Positions 32,663-36,442 of a DNA stretch of 36,442 nt are shown piece after piece. Under the pieces are notes generated by a model. It was given only the letters and a program-made list of their open reading frames with translations. It ran no database searches and was not told where the DNA came from. The stretch's first letter is position 1; each line of letters opens with the position of its first letter. The DNA is taken from contig CANGFT010000044.1 in NCBI GenBank assembly GCA_947453205.1, positions 1-36,442 of the forward strand, in the 5' to 3' direction. The translations under genes and the position numbers were made by a program. This stretch comes from Beijerinckiaceae bacterium. GTDB lineage: Bacteria > Pseudomonadota > Alphaproteobacteria > Rhizobiales > Beijerinckiaceae.

Positions 32663-32985
32663 CAGCAGCTCCATGGTTCAAAAAGAGGGATGACGGCAGG
32701 CACGGCGAGAAATCAGTTGCAACGCCCCGAGAGGCCTAAGTTTAGGAAACGCTACATCACGAGGGCGTCACATGGCAAACCAATGCGGCCTTCGCCGCCC
32801 GACAAAGCCGCATCGTTTATTAATTGAAGCATCCAAATAGTTCGCTAAATCCGTCTGAGCAGCGCGCTTCGAAGGGATCATCGCCACCCGGACCGCCGGG
32901 ATTGACCTTCCTCCAGGCTTGGGATTTGATGCAGTCAAGATCCCTTGTAAATGGCGGTCACTGGATGGGCGGGAACTTCCCAAGA
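32663..32985. other. Divergent intergenic region between cupin and TctC receptor
   Basis: No gene is supported in these 323 bases. The palindrome CCTAA-GT-TTAGG (32735-32746) lies about 75 bases before the cupin start and could be an operator. The region from about 32815 to 32850 is AT-rich and could hold the receptor promoter. The open frame of the receptor extends back to 32824, but the part before 32986 does not resemble the family. Confidence 0.5.
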
Positions 32986-34008
32986 ATGGCTTTGCCCACA
33001 TATGCGTCCACTCTGCTTCTGGCGCTCGTGACCTTGGGTGGCCTGATCGACCCAGTCCGCGCGGACAATGTCGCCGACTTCTGGCGCGGCAAAACAATCC
33101 GGTTTCTTATCGGCGTCGGCGCTGGCGGCGACTATGATGTCCAGGCGCGGCTGATCTCACGCTACCTCGGCAAGAACCTCCCGGGCGCTCCCACAGTCAT
33201 CGCCGAAAACATGGTTGGCGCCGGTGGGTTGGGCATGACCAATTATCTCTACAACATCGCGCCGAAAGATGGTTCGGCCCTCGGCATCATCCCGAACAAT
33301 TTCCCCGCGCTTCAGGCGGCGGGCGGGCGTGGCGTTCAGTTCGACGCGCGGCAGTTCAACTGGCTCGGCTCGATCACATCAGAGACCGAAACCATGGTGG
33401 TCTGGAAGACGACGGGAGTGAAGAACATCGAGGATGCAAGGAAGGTGGAGATCATCGCAGGCGCGAGTGGTCGAGGCGCCATCACCTACACCTTTCCCGC
33501 GATGATGAATGATCTTATCGGCACGAAATTTAAAATTGTCACGGGATATTCAGGCGGAAACGCGATCAACCTCGCCATGGAGAGAGGCGAGGTTGAGGCG
33601 CGCATAAACTCCTGGTCGAGCTGGAAGGTGACCAAACCGGAATGGGTGCAGTCTGGCGCCTTTGTCGTCATCGCCCAGGGCGCCCGCCGGCACCCGGATC
33701 TCGGGGATGTCCCGTCCGTCATAGACCTCGCCCGCGAAGGCGATGATCGCGAAGTGGTGCGGCTCATCACCCTGGGCGCTGCGCTTGGGCGTCCCGTCGC
33801 CGCCCCGCCCGGGGTTCCCGAAGAGAGAGTGGCGGCCCTGCGTGAAGCTTTCATGGCGACCACCAGAGACCCCGGCCTTCTGGCGGAAGCCGCCGCCATG
33901 CGGCTGGCGATAGAACCCTTAACGGGGGCGGAGATGCAGCACATGATCGCCAACGTTCTCGATACGCCTGCAAGGGTGGTTGCGCGGGCTAAGGAATTTC
34001 TGGAATAG
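32986..34008 (+). CDS. TctC/Bug-family periplasmic receptor (orphan)
   Basis: A 340-aa Bug-type receptor. With the ATG at 32986 the leader is MALPTYASTLLLALVTLGG and cleavage would fall near PVRA|DNVADF. Family motifs follow: IRFLIGVGAGGDYDVQARLISRYLG, NLPGAPTVIAENMVGAGG and NIAPKDGSALG. No strong ribosome binding site precedes 32986; an in-frame ATG at 32965 is possible and would only lengthen the leader. No TctA/TctB partners are present. A cupin gene follows 59 bases downstream on the same strand, and another lies divergently upstream, making a repeated receptor-cupin arrangement. Confidence 0.9.
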   Translation: MALPTYASTLLLALVTLGGLIDPVRADNVADFWRGKTIRFLIGVGAGGDYDVQARLISRYLGKNLPGAPTVIAENMVGAGGLGMTNYLYNIAPKDGSALGIIPNNFPALQAAGGRGVQFDARQFNWLGSITSETETMVVWKTTGVKNIEDARKVEIIAGASGRGAITYTFPAMMNDLIGTKFKIVTGYSGGNAINLAMERGEVEARINSWSSWKVTKPEWVQSGAFVVIAQGARRHPDLGDVPSVIDLAREGDDREVVRLITLGAALGRPVAAPPGVPEERVAALREAFMATTRDPGLLAEAAAMRLAIEPLTGAEMQHMIANVLDTPARVVARAKEFLE

Positions 34009-34067
34009 GAACGGGCGCGCAAGTCAGCGCCAACATCCCATCCAGTGAAACAAGGAGGGAATAGGCC

Positions 34068-34607
34068 ATGAACGCGAATGTGACATTAAAAAATGGACCG
34101 ACGCACGCGCCAATGGCGAACACGGGGGCCACGCTGTTCTCCATGAACGGAGCGCCGTTGCTGGCCGAAGGCGCCTCATTCGACGGTCTGGCGGCTGCAG
34201 AAAATCTCTGGCTGTCCCTGAAAGTATATTCCAGCGGCGGCGAAAACGCCTTTCATGCGCATACTGTCGAAGACCATGCCTTTGTGGTCCTGCAGGGCTG
34301 CGGCAATTTTTACTTTCCTGACGGAACGAGCCAGTTGGTGTCACGGTTTGAAGGAATCATGATCCCGAAAGGAATCTACTATCGCTTCGAAGCCGACGAA
34401 GCTGAAAATCTTGTCATGATCCGCGTCGGCGGGGCTCAACGCACGACCAAGGGTGTTCCAACCATTTTCAAGAGTTGTCAGCCCGATGAATTAAAGGGCA
34501 CGACGCGAGATCTTGATGGCTCGGAAAAGGACGGACGCGCCGCGAAGACCGGCACGCCGTCAAAGCCAATCGTTCCCATTCCCGGGCGCTATTTTCCGGG
34601 GGGTTGA
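34068..34607 (+). CDS. Cupin-fold protein with three-His-type motif
   Basis: A 179-aa cupin, paralogue of the one at 32183. Motif 1 is HAHTVEDHAFVVLQG, the same H-x-H-x4-H-x6-G variant with the metal Glu replaced by His. Motif 2 is IPKGIYYRF, again with Tyr where a His ligand is usual. The C-terminal 40 residues are a hydrophilic, Lys/Pro-rich tail ending IPGRYFPGG. Start ATG 34068 has GGAGGGA about 10 bases upstream. It sits between two TctC receptor genes, 59 bases after one and seven bases before the other, so all three are likely co-transcribed. A role in processing or sensing the receptor ligand is plausible but unproven. Confidence 0.85.
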   Translation: MNANVTLKNGPTHAPMANTGATLFSMNGAPLLAEGASFDGLAAAENLWLSLKVYSSGGENAFHAHTVEDHAFVVLQGCGNFYFPDGTSQLVSRFEGIMIPKGIYYRFEADEAENLVMIRVGGAQRTTKGVPTIFKSCQPDELKGTTRDLDGSEKDGRAAKTGTPSKPIVPIPGRYFPGG

Positions 34608-34614
34608 TGTGCTT

Positions 34615-35616
34615 ATGCCATATCTGCGCTTTGCACTGGCTCTGTCACTGGTCTTCGCGGCGCATTCGGCTTGCGCGCAGACACAAAAGACCTCGACGAT
34701 CACCATTTTTGCAGGCTCGTCGGTCGGCGGCCTCTATGATCTCACCGCACGACTATGGTCGCGCCATTTAGGCCGCTTCCTGCCTGGCGAGCCAACGGTG
34801 ATCGTGCAAAACATGCCCGGAGCCGGCGGCCTCACTGCGGCCAACCATCTGGCGAATCTGGCGCCCAGAGATGGAACCGCGCTTGGCGTCACGACCGCCT
34901 CCGCCGTCTTGCTATCGCTGTTTGGCGACCCGTCCGCACGTTTTGACGCCAGGCGGTTCGCCTGGATAGGCGGACGCTCCATGGAAACCGCCGTTTGCGC
35001 ATTCTGGCATGAGGCGCACCCCCGGACGTTTGAGGATCTGCGGAGGACTGAGACTGTGATAGGCAGTTCAGGGCCGGGGGCGCGGTCCTATACGCACGCC
35101 ATCATGTTCAACGCCTTGCTCGGAACAAAATTCCGCAATGTCAGCGGCTATCCCGGCGGCTCCGAAATGTCGGTGGCCATGGAGCGGCGCGAAATCGACG
35201 GGGAATGCGGATGGTCCTGGGGCTCATTGAAAAGCCGCACAGGTCAATGGCTGCGGGATGGAAAATTGCGAATCCTCGCGCAATCCGCAATGAAAAAAAG
35301 TCCGGATTTGCCCGACGTGCCAATGGCGCTCGATCTGGCGCCGACCCCGGAAGCGCGCGCGGTCATGGAGGCGCTGTTGACCGACACCCTGCTCGCATGG
35401 CCGCTCATAGGCCCGCCCGGCATGCCCGGATCTGCAATCGCCCGCCTTCGAATGGCCTTCAACGCAATGATGAGCGATCCGGCCCTCCTCAGGGATGCAG
35501 AGAGAAGTCAACTGGATGTGGATGTTGTGCGCGGGGAGGACATGCAAGCCATCGTCAACAAACTCTTCGAGCTGCCGCCTCCGCTCATCGACCGCGCAAA
35601 AGCGCTTTTCAAATAG
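34615..35616 (+). CDS. TctC/Bug-family periplasmic receptor (orphan)
   Basis: A 333-aa Bug-type receptor. The leader MPYLRFALALSLVFAAHSA leads to cleavage near ACA|QTQK. Motifs: ITIFAGSSVGGLYDLTARLWSRHLG, FLPGEPTVIVQNMPGAGG and NLAPRDGTALG. It starts at ATG 34615, seven bases after the cupin stop; the GGGG run in the end of the cupin gene can serve as its ribosome binding site. The open frame extends further upstream inside the cupin gene, but only this start gives a signal peptide. The segment DGECGWSWGSLKSR resembles DGMCGLGYTSLKSQ of the receptor at 30780, marking these two as closest relatives among the four. Confidence 0.92.
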   Translation: MPYLRFALALSLVFAAHSACAQTQKTSTITIFAGSSVGGLYDLTARLWSRHLGRFLPGEPTVIVQNMPGAGGLTAANHLANLAPRDGTALGVTTASAVLLSLFGDPSARFDARRFAWIGGRSMETAVCAFWHEAHPRTFEDLRRTETVIGSSGPGARSYTHAIMFNALLGTKFRNVSGYPGGSEMSVAMERREIDGECGWSWGSLKSRTGQWLRDGKLRILAQSAMKKSPDLPDVPMALDLAPTPEARAVMEALLTDTLLAWPLIGPPGMPGSAIARLRMAFNAMMSDPALLRDAERSQLDVDVVRGEDMQAIVNKLFELPPPLIDRAKALFK

Positions 35617-35757
35617 AATGACGCAACAGGGGGCAGGGCTGCGGACCATCATCTGGATGTCAGCCCTGGCTTGCATGTCCGCCATGGGCCAAATCATGGA
35701 TGGCGGCAGCATCGCCATGCGCGACAAGAGCATCGCGCAAAGCGAGGTGGACGACGC

Positions 35758-36234
35758 TCAGGTTATCCGACCTTCTGTCTGGCCACGCTCCTCATCCTCA
35801 GGAACATTGACGTCGAGGCGCGCATCGATGACATAAACGCCGCCCGCCCTGACGATCTTCTCGCCCCTCGCAAGCGCCTTCCTGAATTCTCGTCCTTCGG
35901 ATATGTGATCGGGTAAGGCGATAATGCGGGCGATGTTGCAGGGTTCATTAAAGGTGATTGAGATCGCCGCGCCCAGACCAAGCCTCGTCGTCACCATGGA
36001 GACTGCCGACGGGATGGCGATGAGATCCATTCGATCAATGCATGATGTATAGCTCAAGGCGTCAAGATCGTCGACGTCGGCGATGAACATCATGTCGATC
36101 TTGCCCCGCTCCATGATCCTGGCCGCATCCCTCCAAAACCGGATGCTATGGCCCCCTTCGACTCTGGCGCCAGGAAGCCGCAAGTCCGCCATATGGTAAT
36201 TGCCGTCCCCTGTGAGAAACATGGACAGGTTCAT
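35758..36234 (-). pseudogene. Truncated luciferase-like (NtaA/SnaA-type) monooxygenase remnant
   Basis: The translated N-terminal part is like flavin-dependent NtaA/SnaA/DszA-type monooxygenases: MNLSMFLTGDGNYHMADLRLPG, then FWRDAARIMERGKIDMMFIADV, TTRLGLGAAISITFNEPCNIARIIA and DHISEGRE, corresponding to the family's LDHLSGGR. After about residue 118 the similarity to the family stops, and the frame ends at 35758 after only 158 aa, where intact members have about 440. The rest of the TIM barrel is missing, and downstream lies the TctC gene on the other strand. It is therefore probably the remnant of a deletion or rearrangement. The start is uncertain: the open frame continues to 36381, but that part is unlike the family and has no good start signal. 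Confidence 0.6.
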
Positions 36235-36442
36235 TTGCCGTAGAACGGCTTGCGCGCCCTTTTCTCCCTTAGAGCAATCATGCGGATGTTTAGGCTTATG
36301 AGACCTGTACGCGGATACGCCTCGACGGATAGCTGTTTTTATGATTCTCTTTCTTAAACCAAATGATTGAGGGGGCTTCATGTCGCGACGGCAAATCGGT
36401 CAGGAAAGCTTCGGTTTTAGGGAATGCAATCGCCGAAATTCA

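Noticed and set aside
16357-35616. A complete TTT or ABC importer
   Set aside because: Only receptors are present; no membrane or ATPase subunit could be found on either strand.
35618-35836. A possible 72-aa + strand gene just after the last TctC receptor
   Set aside because: It starts one base after the receptor stop but has no clear family features, and its second half is antisense to the monooxygenase remnant.
1-36442. CRISPR arrays, tRNA or rRNA genes, insertion sequences
   Set aside because: No regularly spaced repeats, cloverleaf-like sequences with conserved T-loop, rRNA segments or transposase-like proteins were seen.

Overview
The window looks like a chromosomal segment of a GC-rich alphaproteobacterium, probably Hyphomicrobiales (Rhizobiales). 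The basis is the housekeeping gene set (rpmI-rplT, pheT, ffh, rpsP, rimM, trmD, rplS, ruvC), the protein character and the abundance of TctC/Bug-type solute receptors. The species cannot be named from the sequence alone. No rRNA, tRNA, CRISPR array or transposase was found.

Region 1 (1-14364) is core genome. The 3' end of rpmI and rplT on the + strand finish at a textbook terminator. They are followed by pheT (minus, without pheS), a YgiQ-type radical SAM protein, a TPR-methyltransferase fusion, rplS and ruvC. A TauE/SafE permease, trmD, rimM, rpsP, a small unknown gene and ffh complete the region. The familiar ffh-rpsP-rimM-trmD-rplS set is all on the minus strand, but two opposite-strand inserts break it: the permease gene, and an AT-rich two-gene island (about 10440-11502) whose second product resembles an ImmA/IrrE-type protein with a damaged HExxH motif.

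Region 2 (14365-16308) holds a pair of tandem DoxX-family membrane proteins and a DUF6165-type small protein.

Region 3 (16357-28032) is the most distinctive part: eleven closely packed minus-strand genes. In transcription order they encode a molybdenum hydroxylase of the CoxM/S/L type, an alpha/beta hydrolase, a UbiD-family prFMN decarboxylase, a CoxG-like SRPBCC protein, a TctC receptor, a DUF35 Zn-ribbon/OB protein, an SCP2-type thiolase, a family III CoA-transferase and an SsuA/TauA-like receptor. A strong hairpin follows the last gene. Together these suggest uptake of an organic acid, CoA activation, Mo-dependent ring hydroxylation, decarboxylation, hydrolysis and thiolytic or retro-aldol cleavage. 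The substrate is probably a (hetero)aromatic carboxylic acid. The substrate and the order of steps are inference.

Region 4 (28209-36442) is divergent from that operon. It contains a leaderless ModA-like binding protein, a Baeyer-Villiger-type flavin monooxygenase, three more TctC receptors alternating with two related cupins that share an unusual metal-ligand pattern, and a truncated luciferase-like monooxygenase. Regions 3 and 4 contain six solute-binding-type proteins but no transporter membrane subunit or ATPase, no transcription regulator and no UbiX.
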